Below, in pieces: positions 16,671 through 25,529 of a stretch of DNA of 64,000 nucleotides. The stretch is taken from NCBI GenBank assembly GCA_013112685.1, contig JABFGC010000002.1:630902-694901 (forward strand), given 5' to 3'. The DNA comes from Chloroflexota bacterium. Lineage in GTDB: Bacteria > Chloroflexota > Anaerolineae > Anaerolineales > Villigracilaceae. Below the pieces are notes generated by a model. It did not search any database and was not told the DNA's origin. It saw only the letters and a list, made by a program, of their open reading frames with translations. The translations under genes were made by a program, and so were the position numbers. Numbering within the stretch: the first letter of the stretch is position 1; each line of letters opens with the position of its first letter.

Positions 16671-17444
16671 TTACAACCCAACCCTTTCTCCGTTTGAATA
16701 CACATTGAAGCGGTGCTTTCTTGCGTAGCCGATGAGCGTGATGCCGTATCGCTGCGCCATCTCAATCGAAAGCGACGATGGGGAGGTGCGTGAGATCAAA
16801 ATCGGCGCGTTGAGTTGCGCGGCTTTTTGCAGCATCTCCGAACTGATGCGCCCGGTGGTGATGAGAATGCGGTTTGGGGGCCAGACGTTTTTAATCAAAC
16901 ACATGCCTGCGATTTTGTCGAGCGTGTTGTGTCTGCCAATGTCGTCCGCCGCGAGGACGACCTTCTCGCCGTCGCTTAATGCGGATGTGTGGACTCCGCC
17001 GGTGTCGCGGTAGAGTTCCTGCGACTCGAACAGTTTTTCCACCATCTCCATAATCGCTTCGGGCTGGACCCGAAACCTGTTCCCCGCAAAATTGACGTTG
17101 GGCTTGGCGAGGAGGTCAACCGCCGTGACGCCGCCCGTACAGCCGGATGTCCTTCGCCAATTGGTCGGCTGTTCCACGGAGCGGTTCAGCCAGACATCCA
17201 CGTTATCGCCATGCTCGCACACGCGAACGTCCGCCACTTCGTCCATGGATTGGATGACGCCTTCGTTGTAGAGAAAGCCGACCGCAAGTTCCTCCAATTG
17301 GATCGGCGTGCACATGAAGGAAATCCACACTTCGCCGTTCACGGTCAGGGAAACGGGCGTCTCCACGATGGTCATGGCGTCGTGATGTTCCCACTTTTTG
17401 AATTCATACCGGTCGTACAGAATTTCTTTTCGCGGAAGAATCAT
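16671..17444 (-). CDS. fdhD: Formate dehydrogenase sulfurtransferase FdhD
   Basis: FdhD transfers sulfur to the bis-MGD cofactor so that formate dehydrogenase becomes active. The 257 residues show family blocks ETPVSLTVNGE, MCTPIQLEELAVGFLYNEG, DIGRHNTLDKI, and TTGRISSEMLQKA. The Cys loop reads SGCTGG, with one cysteine where E. coli FdhD has two (CGxCG), which is common outside proteobacteria. It sits just upstream of the NuoEF-like and fdhA genes on the same strand, confirming a formate dehydrogenase locus. It starts 9 bases after the stop of the DUF402 gene. Confidence 0.95.
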   Translation of the reverse strand: MILPRKEILYDRYEFKKWEHHDAMTIVETPVSLTVNGEVWISFMCTPIQLEELAVGFLYNEGVIQSMDEVADVRVCEHGDNVDVWLNRSVEQPTNWRRTSGCTGGVTAVDLLAKPNVNFAGNRFRVQPEAIMEMVEKLFESQELYRDTGGVHTSALSDGEKVVLAADDIGRHNTLDKIAGMCLIKNVWPPNRILITTGRISSEMLQKAAQLNAPILISRTSPSSLSIEMAQRYGITLIGYARKHRFNVYSNGERVGL

Positions 17445-17453
17445 TTTCTACCT

Positions 17454-18074
17454 CTAAACTTCGTTCCAATTTGCCGGGAGTTTGGGAGCGGTCCATTTTG
17501 AATCCGGCCGCCAATTCAGCCAGGAAGCGTCCAGCGGATATTCACGCCTTTCCAGCCTGCCCAGAACTTCCTCTTTTGCCGTTTCGATTTTATCAATCCA
17601 CCCTGGCTGGATTAAACCCGCTTCTCTCGCTTTTCGATAGTCTTCCAAATCCTTCCATTCATACGAAAAATCGGGCTTGATGACCAGGTCCAAATCCAGA
17701 TCGAGGGTGTCAATGATGTGCCCGTCCCTCCGAAAAGGGATTTGGAAATTGATGTAGTAGCAAAGGAACTCGTCGCTGGCGTGATCCCAAAAATAGACGG
17801 TCGAGAAGAATTTACCAGGTTCGAGAATCTGTAAAGCCCGAGTGCTGTGCCATGGAAGCCTTTCGAGCCTCCAGTCGTTGAACTTGAAATCCCAACGGCG
17901 TTTTCCGTTGTTCTTGCCCTTCGGGTAATGCTCTTCAATCATACGTTCCGCGCCTGGCAGGGTGGCAATGACGGTTTCGTTCGGCGAGTCTTTTACGACA
18001 AAACAGGACAACGCATGCCAAACCCGACCCCGGAAAACCTCCCTCCAGGCAATCACGTCACCTGGTTTCCACAT
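17454..18074 (-). CDS. DUF402 family protein
   Basis: The protein of about 206 residues matches DUF402 (FomD-like): KPGDVIAWREVF near the N-terminus, then FKFNDWRLERLPWH, the beta-barrel strand DEFLCYYINFQIPFRRDGHIIDTLDLDLDLV, and EWKDLEDYRKAREAGLI with its acidic metal ligands. Characterised relatives hydrolyse nucleoside diphosphates or act on tRNA or RNA ends; which activity applies here is unknown. I start at ATG 18074 (MWKPGD) because the longer frame to 18140 overlaps the upstream gene much more and lacks conservation. It overlaps the YHS-like gene by 17 bases and precedes fdhD closely, so they share a transcript. Confidence 0.75.
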   Translation of the reverse strand: MWKPGDVIAWREVFRGRVWHALSCFVVKDSPNETVIATLPGAERMIEEHYPKGKNNGKRRWDFKFNDWRLERLPWHSTRALQILEPGKFFSTVYFWDHASDEFLCYYINFQIPFRRDGHIIDTLDLDLDLVIKPDFSYEWKDLEDYRKAREAGLIQPGWIDKIETAKEEVLGRLERREYPLDASWLNWRPDSKWTAPKLPANWNEV

Positions 18075-18312
18075 TGGGTTGAATCCGTTCTGAATTGCGG
18101 TGCGCTTTATAAAACAAATCCGGGTCGGCGAGGAAGGCACCGAGGCAGGGTTCGGTGCAGAGGATCAGAGTGCGTCCGCGGTACTGCGCGGACGGGAAAT
18201 ATTGCGGGTCGGTGTCGCGGAAGATGCGTCCGCACAGGGTGACGAACTGCTTTGGCTTTTTGCGGTCGGCGCTGATGTCCTCTTCGAGCGCAGGCGGACA
18301 GAAACCGGTCAT
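18058..18312 (-). CDS. Small YHS-like metal-binding protein
   Basis: The 84 residues contain a Cys arrangement (LCGRIF, then YRGRTLILCTEPCLGAF and DPDLFYKAH) resembling a YHS/TRASH zinc- or copper-binding domain, where the usual form is C-G-x...Y-x-G-x-x-Y-x-F-C-x3-C-x3-F. It has no signal peptide or TM segment. Start and stop overlap both neighbours (ATGA with the GH13 stop at 18309; 17 bases with the DUF402 gene). Function is not known; a metal-delivery or sensing role for the neighbouring metalloenzyme genes is only a guess. Confidence 0.6.
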   Translation of the reverse strand: MTGFCPPALEEDISADRKKPKQFVTLCGRIFRDTDPQYFPSAQYRGRTLILCTEPCLGAFLADPDLFYKAHRNSERIQPNVETR

Positions 18313-20035
18313 TTTGAAGAGACCTCTGCGATATAGGCTTCAAAAGGCGCGATGCTCAGACGCTGCAGGGATATTTCCGCGGGGGAGCGCACCGAACTCG
18401 AAAACAGCGTATGGAGTTTTTTTGCCTTGAGTTCTTTCGTCTTTGAAAAATCCAATTCGAGCCGCTTATCGGAGAAGTTCAGCACCACGAGCGCCTGCTG
18501 CAAATCGGAAGTACGCAGAAAGGCGAAATAATCTTCGGCGGTGACGTGCAAAGGCGTGTACTCGCCGAGTTGGAGTGCAGGCGACGCCTTGCGCACGCGC
18601 AAAAGATGCTTGTAGTAGTTGAGCAGTGAATCCGGGTTGCGCTCCTGGTCCCGGACGTTGATGCCATCCTCGAAATTCGGGTTGACAGGCAGCCAGGGGT
18701 TGACGCCCGCCGGGGAGAAGCCCGCGTTGGGCGAGTTCGACCACTGCATGGGCGTGCGGTTCTTGTCGCGGGTCATCTCGGCGGTGCGGACCATCGCCTC
18801 CTCGGGGTGGACGCCCATTTCGGTGACGATGGCGTGGTAATACCAGGAGCCCATCGTGTCTTTCACCTGCGAAATGTCCGTGAGCATGTAATCGGTCATG
18901 CCGATTTCTTCGCCGTTGTAAAGGAAGGGCGTGCCCCGCAGAGTCAGCACCAGCGCGGCGTGCAGGCGGGCGAGTTCGGCATCGTGGAGCTTGTTGCCGA
19001 AGCGGGTGTAGAGGCGGGAACAATCGTGGTTGCCCAGCGTATTGCAGGGCCAGCCTCGTTCGGTGGGAAGGGCATCTAGTTGCCGCTGACCTGTCCTTTT
19101 GGTTCTTGCGGATGTGAATGGGCGTGAGCCGCTCCGTGCGCATGAGCGGGAAGTTGAAGACGAGATGCAGTTCGTCCCTGCCGTTCCCCATGTATTCGAT
19201 GTTGTCGTCCTCGCCGACCAGCCATGCGGTCGCCGTCGTATTCATCGAGGATGGCGCGCAGTTCCTTCATCAGGCTGTGCACGCCGGGCTGTCCCCATTG
19301 GTGCTTGAACATATCGTGCCAGTATTTGTCTTTCAGTTTTTTGTCTGCTTCGGTTTGCGCCAGTTCGGAGAAGCGGCGCAGTTCCGCCAGATTCATGGGG
19401 ACATCATGCGGCGTGAAGCTCGGGTCTTCAAAGATGGTACCGATGGCATCGAGGCGGAAACCGTCCACGCCGAGGTCGAGCCAGAAGCGGACCATGTCCC
19501 ACATGGCTTGCTTCACTTCGGGATTGTGCCAGTTCAAATCCGGCTGCTGCTTCATGAAGTAATGATAGTAGTACTGGTTTCGTTCGGGGACGTACGTCCA
19601 TGCGTCGCCGTCGAAGCAGGATTGCCAGTTGTTCGGCGGCGCATCCACCCAGACGTACCAATCTGCTTTTGGGTTGTCGCGGCTGGATTTTGACTCCAGG
19701 AACCAGGGATGTTCGTCGGAGGTGTGATTCAGCACGAGGTCCAGGATGACGCGCATGTTTCGGTTGTGTGACTCGCTCAGGAAGCGCTTGAAGTCCTCCA
19801 TTGTGCCGTATTCCGGCGCGACGTTTGTGTAATCCGAGATGTCGTAGCCGCAATCCCAGTTGGGGGAGGGGAAATGCGGCGAGAGCCAGAGCGCATCCAC
19901 GCCCAGGTCGGAGAGGTAGTCCAGTTTTTCGGTCATACCGGGGAAGTCGCCGATGCCGTCGCCGTTCCCGTCTGCAAACGAACGCGGATAGATTTGATAG
20001 AAGACCGCAGTCTGCCACCATTTGGTTGATGTCAT
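18309..20035 (-). CDS. GH13 alpha-glucosidase, two frameshifts
   Basis: This is an oligo-alpha-glucosidase/trehalose-synthase-like enzyme of the GH13 alpha-amylase clan, hydrolysing alpha-glucosidic bonds in the cytoplasm. Visible motifs are TAVFYQIYPRSFADGNGDGIGD, the DLVLNHTSDEHPWF block, the nucleophile Asp in GVDGFRLDAIG, the acid Glu in AWLVGEDDN, and a WPCNTLGNHD block recovered after frame correction. Indels near 19225 and 19080 break the frame; joining three frames gives about 575 residues, the normal size. ATG 20035 follows GAGGAA. It lies between a cytochrome b5-like gene and the YHS-like gene in a minus-strand run. Confidence 0.88.
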
Positions 20036-20057
20036 AAATATCTTTTCCTCGATGTTT

Positions 20058-20315
20058 CTAAACAGTCGGTTCGAGCCTGCCTGCAATTTTGACGCAATCG
20101 TGCTTGAAAACTTCCTCTTTGTGCGGCGCCTCGGGAAGTTCGCTGGTCAGGTCCTGCCCGGGGAAGTGCAAATTTTCGTGCAGGTCCAGCCGCCACTTGG
20201 GACAGTCGGTCACGTCGTAGACGATGCCGTTGTAAGCGATGAGTTTGCGCGTGCCGCGCTCGCCGGTGCTGCGCTTCAGTTCCTGGAGGGTGATAAGGCG
20301 ATCTGGAATGATCAT
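20058..20315 (-). CDS. Cytochrome b5-like heme/steroid-binding domain protein
   Basis: The 85 residues are a single cytochrome b5-type domain: ITLQELKRSTG, LIAYNGIVYDVTDCPKW, then the loop with candidate axial His in LHENLHFPGQDLT and the C-terminal KHDCVKIAGRLEP. There is no membrane anchor. The start overlaps the stop of the membrane protein gene upstream (ATGA, 20312-20315), so the two are translationally coupled and may work together, with the small protein as a soluble heme partner. This is inference. Confidence 0.8.
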   Translation of the reverse strand: MIIPDRLITLQELKRSTGERGTRKLIAYNGIVYDVTDCPKWRLDLHENLHFPGQDLTSELPEAPHKEEVFKHDCVKIAGRLEPTV

Positions 20316-21040
20316 AACTTTATCGTCAAGCCTTCGGGGAGGGAGTGCCGGAGATATTCAAGCAGGGAATAGATGATGAGCGATGCGCCGAACATTTCCA
20401 CCGATTCTTCGAGGCTGGCGATCACCGCGTAGGTGAAATTTTTCTGCCCGAGGTTGGCGGCAAAATACCCGCTGACCATCTCGCCGCCGATCACGCCGCC
20501 GATGTACACCGCGAGCGAGAGGAAAAACAGGATTTTGAACCTTGTTTCGAGATGCAGGAAGAACATCAGGAACGCCAGCCCGAACAGCGCCACCGCGACC
20601 AGACCGGGAATGACCCAGGCGAAGTAGAACACTCCCTCCGCCCCGGCGATTGCGCGCATGGGTTTGATGAGTCGTTCGTGCAGGACGGCGGCTTCGTCAA
20701 TGGAGAGGAAGAAGAAGACCAGCGCAAGCGCGAACCAGTGAAAACGGTAACGGTCTTTGACTGCGCTTTTCCATGCGCTGATGGCGGCGAGCAAAAGCGC
20801 AGGGATGAACAACAGCAGGGCGTTGATGAAGGTTGGGATGTTGCTTTCCGCATCCAGGTAAAACGCGGACATGAGCAGATCAATCAGGAACTCGTGCCAG
20901 TAGCCGCGGATATCGGCGACGCCGAAATATTTGATGCGCTGTCCCCAAATGCTCATACCGACCAGGAACGCGACGACGGCAAACAGGACGACGAGGATTC
21001 GTTTTGGATCGAATTTTATAACGGGGGGTGAGTTTGTCAT
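20312..21040 (-). CDS. Polytopic membrane protein of unknown function
   Basis: The 242 residues form about six membrane segments, for instance ILVVLFAVVAFLVGMSIW, FINALLLFIPALLLAAISAW, HWFALALVFFFLSIDEAAVLHE, and KILFFLSLAVYIGGVIGGEMV. The acid/His pairs inside membrane-flanking segments (SIDEAAVLHERL and LEESVEMFG) are suggestive of metal binding, but I do not recognise a family. TATAAT on the minus strand (21058-21063) lies 17 bases before the start. It overlaps the cytochrome b5-like gene by four bases. Confidence 0.6.
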   Translation of the reverse strand: MTNSPPVIKFDPKRILVVLFAVVAFLVGMSIWGQRIKYFGVADIRGYWHEFLIDLLMSAFYLDAESNIPTFINALLLFIPALLLAAISAWKSAVKDRYRFHWFALALVFFFLSIDEAAVLHERLIKPMRAIAGAEGVFYFAWVIPGLVAVALFGLAFLMFFLHLETRFKILFFLSLAVYIGGVIGGEMVSGYFAANLGQKNFTYAVIASLEESVEMFGASLIIYSLLEYLRHSLPEGLTIKL

Positions 21041-21111
21041 GGAAGCCTTCGGGTAGGATTATACCCAGCGCGGTTATAAATTGCGCTTTTCAGGCGATGA
21101 ACTGAGTCCTT

Positions 21112-22528
21112 TTATCCGCGCTCGAAGAGCCGTTCCAAAATCAGCCGCGCCAGCGAGCGGAGTTGACCGCGGCTTTCGTAACCATCCGCCATCAGGACGT
21201 TGATGACCAGCATGATATTGCCGCGCAGAACGCTCAGGTTCAGGTTCAGAACCGTCTTCGCTGTACCAGTACCAGGCTTCATCGCCGAGGTTGTCCATGC
21301 GTGTGGCGTTGGCGGGATAGGTTTGACCTCCGCGCTTGTAATTCAAAATCATATCGCCGGGCGTGGTCCCGAACACGATGCTGTAATACATCCAGCCGCC
21401 AGGCTCGAGCGGGTCGGTTGTGCAGTTGTAACGCTCGAACGGCTCAAGTTCGCCGATACTGCTGCTGCTGACGAGCGGATATTCCAACGGACCCAGGACC
21501 GCTTCGTATTCCTCCTTCGAGAGCAGGTTGCATGTTTCAAATATCTCGCTTTCGGCGGCGAAGTTGCGCAGGTGAACGGTCTCAGGGTCGGAAGCGCCGA
21601 TGGGGAGGATGATCTTTTCGGGTTGGGGCAGTCCGCCGTCGGGGTTGACCGCTTGCATGGCTTGAGCCGCCAACAGCGCGGTCTGATGCGCGGAATCCGG
21701 GATGGGAGATGCCAGCGAGATCGTCAACCGCGTGTCGCCCGAAACCGCTTCGAGGCGGAGTCCGTATTGCCACCACAGCGCTTCCCCACCCAGTCCTTTC
21801 ACAGGGACGGCATCGCCGCCGATCAGCCGTTTCACCTCATCGTAATCGCGTCGAGCGGATTCCGAATCCGGCACGAACCAGACGTCAATGTAAATCGCGT
21901 TGTCCGCCGAGCGCGCTTCACAACGGACGCTGGCGCGCTGTTCGTAATACGGCGGCTGGAAAGTCACCATGGTGACGGGCTTTTGCTCCAGCGCGCCGAT
22001 CATGGCTTTGAGACGGGAATTCGCGGCGAATGGACATTCCTCGAAGGGCAATGGGTCCATCGGCGGGTACAGGAGCGGGATGTCCCTTGGGTCGAGCGCG
22101 GCTGGGGTCGAGGGCGGCGGCATCAGCCCGAATAGAAGGATTTCCTCGGGCGGCTTGCCTTTCAAATTGACGACAGACGGCGTGGTGGGCGCGTACCCTG
22201 CCGGCACTGAAACCTTCGCTACAAGTTCGTCGCAGAACGCGCCGAAATCGCCGACGCCGTTGATGCTGGCGATGCCGTCCCTGCCGGTTTGCGCGCTGAA
22301 AGAATAGCCGGGGCGGTCAACGGCTTCGATGGTCACCGAAACGGGACTCAGCGGGGTCTCCTCCGGGTCGAAAACGCCATCGCCATCTGCATCGCTCCAC
22401 ACCTGCGCCTGGCGGTAAAGAAAACATTCCGAAATGATCTGCGGGGAAGGGGTGGGAGGCGGGGTTGGAATCGCGCCGCAGGCAGAGAGGAGGCTGAATA
22501 TCAGTACGGAAAACAGAAACCGGTTCAT
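21112..22528 (-). CDS. Lipoprotein of unknown function, one frameshift
   Basis: The signal peptide is MNRFLFSVLIFSLLSACG with a lipobox Cys (LSAC), followed by a Pro/Thr linker. The mature part has an SdrD_B/Cna-B-like stretch (YRQAQVWSDADGDGVFDPEETPLS region) and a second domain with conserved Cys pairs. ATG 22528 is chosen for the signal peptide; the longer frame to 22558 has no advantage. The frame breaks near 21255. In the corrected frame the C-terminus reads LSVLRGNIMLVINVLMADGY and ends at 21112, instead of continuing to 21074 in nonsense. The function is unknown; it is anchored to the outer face of the membrane. Confidence 0.65.
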
Positions 22529-22533
22529 GGGGG

Positions 22534-22899
22534 TTAATACGCGCCGGAACATTGCCACTGTTCTTCGGGAGTAAACGTGCAGATGTTCATGCCAGGACCG
22601 ATGTAATAGAAGGAGAGCGAGAAACTTTCCTCTGTTTTCGTGTACGAAATCGGTTCGTTATTGACCTCGGTGGGTATCGCAGCCAGATAGTCCGGCGTCA
22701 ATTCTGCGAGCGACTCGGGGTATTCGCCCTTTTCGCTTTGATATTGTTCCAGCGCATGGATGATCGGGTTGCAGGCGGCATATCCGCGCTCGGCTTTTTC
22801 GCCCACTCCGGGCGGCTCCTCGGTGGGAACAACGGCGCAGGCGAGCGCAAACCAGCCGGTCAAAACGACCAACGCGAACCTGATATTCCCGGGTTTCAT
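22534..22899 (-). CDS. Small lipoprotein with GspG-like C-terminal part
   Basis: The 121 residues begin with a signal peptide and lipobox (ALAC, Cys about 20). The mature region CNPIIHALEQYQSEKGEYPESLAELTPDYLAAIP has the spacing of the C-terminal domain of type II pseudopilins (GspG-like), here detached from a pilin N-terminus. AAGGAGT lies seven bases before ATG 22899, which sets the start over the longer frame. It ends six bases before the next lipoprotein start; both are likely on one transcript and face the cell exterior. Role unknown. Confidence 0.65.
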   Translation of the reverse strand: MKPGNIRFALVVLTGWFALACAVVPTEEPPGVGEKAERGYAACNPIIHALEQYQSEKGEYPESLAELTPDYLAAIPTEVNNEPISYTKTEESFSLSFYYIGPGMNICTFTPEEQWQCSGAY

Positions 22900-22926
22900 G
22901 GCGACTCCTTTCGCCGCCGTACAAAT

Positions 22927-23027
22927 GTCGTTGCGAGGGCGTTCTTCCCGAAGCAACCTCCTGTTTTACAAGGCATCTCCGGTCAGTCGGAGGTCGCCGC
23001 ATGACGCCTTGCGCCACGCGCAACGAC
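22927..23027. repeat. Dispersed repeat, complete copy with inverse ends
   Basis: This 101-base element starts with GTCGTTGCG and ends with the inverse CGCAACGAC. Internally it has GAAGCAACCTCC as in the copies at 52-149 and 54128-54186. It interrupts or abuts a truncated P-loop gene on the minus strand. Confidence 0.7.
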
Positions 23028-23150
23028 ACAAGCAAGCCAAATAGACTCGACGCGCAGAAATTTGATGTCCGTGTGTATGTTGACGAGGGTCCCAATATGA
23101 GTCTTGCCGGACCCTTTGGGTCCGATCAGCATGTAGAGGGTTTTGGACAT
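23028..23150 (-). pseudogene. 5' remnant of a P-loop NTPase gene
   Basis: Reading the minus strand from ATG 23150 gives MSKTLYMLIGPKGSGKTHIG and then TLVNIHTDIKFLRVESIWLA, a clear Walker A motif (GPKGSGKT) at the very N-terminus, as in small kinases and AAA-type ATPases. The homology-like sequence stops where the dispersed repeat begins (about 23035) and no downstream domain exists. It is read as the 5' end of a gene truncated by the repeat or by a deletion. Confidence 0.6.
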
Positions 23151-23223
23151 GGGAAAAGTTTACCTGCCTTTGATGATTTTGTTAAATTCCGCACGCAATC
23201 GTTAATTCACCTTATAATTATCC

Positions 23224-23258
23224 AGCAATCGTAAATCCAAAATCAAAAATCGTAAATC
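23224..23258. repeat. Heptamer array upstream of ftcD
   Basis: Five 7-mers: GCAATCG, TAAATCC, AAAATCA, AAAATCG, TAAATCC, ending nine bases before the ftcD start and followed by AAAAAAC. It is the same word family as 5143-5177. It occupies the position where a ribosome site would be expected. Confidence 0.7.
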
Positions 23259-23266
23259 CAAAAAAC

Positions 23267-24805
23267 ATGACCACCCCACTCATCGAATGTATCCCCAACT
23301 TCTCCGAAGCGCGCCGACCCGAAGTGATTGACCGGATCGTCGCCGCCATCCAATCGGTCAGCGACGTGAAACTCCTCGACCGTTCCTCTGACTTCGACCA
23401 CAACCGCACCGTGCTTACGTTCGCCGGTCCACCCGAAGGCGTGGAGGAAGCCGCCTTCCGCGCCATCAAGACCGCTTCCGAACTCATCAACCTGGACCAC
23501 CACACAGGCGAGCATCCACGCATCGGTGCGACGGACGTTGTCCCGTTTGTCCCGCTCGGCGGCGCGACGATGGACGATTGCATTGCCATCGCTCAACGCC
23601 TCGGCAAACGCGTCGGCAGCGAACTCAGCATCCCGGTCTATTTGTATGAGGCGGCGGCGAGCCGTCCCGACCGCACAAACCTTGAAAACATCCGCAGGGG
23701 ACAATACGAAGGTCTCAAATCCGAGATCGAAACCAACCCGGAGCGCCAACCCGATTTCGGTCCCGCCAAACTAGGCACGGCAGGCGCAACCGTCATCGGC
23801 GCGCGCAACCCGCTCATCGCCTTCAACGTCTACCTCACCACCGGCGACGTGGAGATCGCCAAAAAGATCGCCAAAGCCGTGCGGCAGTCGTCCGGCGGCT
23901 TGCGCTATGTGAAGGGTCTCGGCTTGCTCGTGGATGGACGCGCGCAGGTTTCGATGAACCTGACCAACTTCCGCGAAACGCCCGTCGCCCGCGTGGTGGA
24001 ATTCATCCGGCGCGAAGCGCAGCGCTACGGCGTTGGCATTCATCACAGCGAACTCGTTGGCTTGATTCCGCAGGAAGCGTTGGTGGATGCGGCGGTCTGG
24101 TACACCCAACTGGATCAATTCGACAAAGAGCAGATTCTCGAATCAAGACTTTTCTCCACCTCCGCCGGGGACGCATCCGACTCCGCCGGTAATGGTCCCT
24201 CTTTTCTGGAAGAGTTAGCCTCCCCGACACCAACCCCCGGAGGCGGCTCCGCGGGCGCGTATGCCGGGGCGATGGGCGCGGGACTCGTTGCCATGGTGGC
24301 GGGGATTACGATGAGCAAAAAGAAATACGCCGACGTGGAAGCCGAAATGCAAGCGATCCGTGTGGTGGCGGAAAACCTGCGCGCCGAACTCACCCAGGCC
24401 GTGGAGGATGACTCCGCCGCCTTCGAAGCGGTGATGGGCGCGATGCGCCTGCCAAAGGATACGGACGAACAGAAAAAAGCACGCAACGCCGCCATCCTGC
24501 AAGCCACGCTCAACGCGGCGCATATCCCCCTGCACGTTTGCGGCGACGCAGTCAAAGTGATGAGCCTCGCCGTCAAATGCGCCAGGCGCGGCATCCTGAG
24601 CGCTGTCAGCGATTCGATATCCGGTTTTGCCATGGCGCGCGCCTGCCTGACCGCCGCAGGGTACAACGTCCGCATCAACATCAACTCGCTGGAGGACAAA
24701 TCCGCCGGGGAAAGGATGCTCGCCGAACTCGTCGAACTGGAAAAGGAAGCCGATAAGCTCGAAGCCGAAATCCGCGCGGTGGTGAAGGAACGCGGCGGGA
24801 TTTAA
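23267..24805 (+). CDS. ftcD: Glutamate formiminotransferase-cyclodeaminase fusion
   Basis: This bifunctional folate enzyme transfers the formimino group to or from tetrahydrofolate and cyclises formimino-THF to methenyl-THF with release of ammonia, in histidine breakdown or one-carbon metabolism. Residues 1-290 are the formiminotransferase (ECIPNFSEARRPEVID, HPRIGATDVVPFVPLGG, GHHSELVGL-type block). Residues from about 320 are the cyclodeaminase (FLEELASPTPTPGGGSAGAYAG motif and helical remainder). At 512 residues both domains are complete. There is no other hut gene nearby. The start lies directly after a heptamer array and lacks a clear Shine-Dalgarno. Confidence 0.94.
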   Translation: MTTPLIECIPNFSEARRPEVIDRIVAAIQSVSDVKLLDRSSDFDHNRTVLTFAGPPEGVEEAAFRAIKTASELINLDHHTGEHPRIGATDVVPFVPLGGATMDDCIAIAQRLGKRVGSELSIPVYLYEAAASRPDRTNLENIRRGQYEGLKSEIETNPERQPDFGPAKLGTAGATVIGARNPLIAFNVYLTTGDVEIAKKIAKAVRQSSGGLRYVKGLGLLVDGRAQVSMNLTNFRETPVARVVEFIRREAQRYGVGIHHSELVGLIPQEALVDAAVWYTQLDQFDKEQILESRLFSTSAGDASDSAGNGPSFLEELASPTPTPGGGSAGAYAGAMGAGLVAMVAGITMSKKKYADVEAEMQAIRVVAENLRAELTQAVEDDSAAFEAVMGAMRLPKDTDEQKKARNAAILQATLNAAHIPLHVCGDAVKVMSLAVKCARRGILSAVSDSISGFAMARACLTAAGYNVRININSLEDKSAGERMLAELVELEKEADKLEAEIRAVVKERGGI

Positions 24806-24812
24806 TTTGCTT

Positions 24813-24882
24813 GGACTCAGGGAACTTGTTCCCGTCTTTACAAAGCGTGCTTCGCAAACCGCGCCGGCAAGCTGGTGAGTCC
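24813..24882. repeat. REP-like repeat, copy 1 (flanks the transposase gene)
   Basis: The 70-base unit begins GGACTCA and ends with the inverse TGAGTCC. It includes ACTTGTTCCC, TTTACAAA, TTCGCAAA and CGCGCCGGCAAGCTGG. The copy at 25448-25518 is the same unit in the same orientation with scattered changes. The two bracket the RAYT gene. Confidence 0.8.
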
Positions 24883-24885
24883 AAA

Positions 24886-25428
24886 TTAAAAATCGTCAAA
24901 CACATTGACCTTGTCTATCGGCTGATTGAAAACCTGCTGTTTTAGATCTTCATTTCCCGTTTCCATAAACCATTTGTAACTGCAAAACGGATAATTTGCC
25001 GCATTATCAACCAATCCATGCTTTACAGGGTTCTCGTGAACATATCGAAGCCTGGCAAGATAGGATTTTTCGTACGTAAGGCACGTGTCCCAATAATTCT
25101 GCCAAACCTGTCTGCCCGGGGTATTGTCCCAGCGATTGAATTGTATTGCAGTGATCGAATGAACCTGCTGGATTAGTTTCTTCAAAGTCTTTGCATCTTC
25201 GGGCGCTTGCGCGATAAAGTGATGATGATTGTTTAAAACCGCCCAAGCCTCGAGATTCCAGCCGAGCAGATGTGACCGTTCAAAAAGAATCTGCAAAAAG
25301 AATTCTTTTCGCCTGCTTTCACCCAGTAAAGGCTGTTTTTCCAGTGTGGAAGCCGTTACCATGTACATGGCATTCGGCACGAAGTAATGCGGCGGCGTGT
25401 GGAGGTAGGTCCTGTAACTGTCTTCCAT
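24886..25428 (-). CDS. REP-associated tyrosine transposase (RAYT, IS200-like Y1)
   Basis: The 180-residue single-domain Y1 HUH nuclease carries the metal-binding HUH-type motif in LNNHHHFIAQAP. The catalytic Tyr is in LRYVHENPVKHGLV, a context typical of TnpA-REP proteins, and RQVWQNYWDTCL is also typical. RAYTs process REP palindromes rather than a conventional IS, and are usually domesticated single copies flanked by REPs. Two REP-like repeats flank this gene within 20 bases on each side, fitting that model. It is probably expressed alone; the flanking genes (ftcD and an M23 lipoprotein) run the other way. Confidence 0.9.
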   Translation of the reverse strand: MEDSYRTYLHTPPHYFVPNAMYMVTASTLEKQPLLGESRRKEFFLQILFERSHLLGWNLEAWAVLNNHHHFIAQAPEDAKTLKKLIQQVHSITAIQFNRWDNTPGRQVWQNYWDTCLTYEKSYLARLRYVHENPVKHGLVDNAANYPFCSYKWFMETGNEDLKQQVFNQPIDKVNVFDDF

Positions 25429-25447
25429 AATTTGGAGTATAACTTAA

Positions 25448-25518
25448 GGACTTGGAAAACCTGTTCCCTTTTTACAAATTGCTTTATCGCAAATCGCGCC
25501 AGCAAGCTGGCTGAGTCC
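25448..25518. repeat. REP-like repeat, copy 2
   Basis: This 71-base unit is a direct-orientation homologue of 24813-24882, with AACCTGTTCCC, TTTACAAAT, ATCGCAAA, CGCGCCAGCAAGCTGG and a TGAGTCC end. Its 5' GGACTTG is imperfect relative to copy 1. It ends 11 bases before the next gene, so it sits in that gene's leader. Confidence 0.8.
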
Positions 25519-25529
25519 AAATTGTCCCT

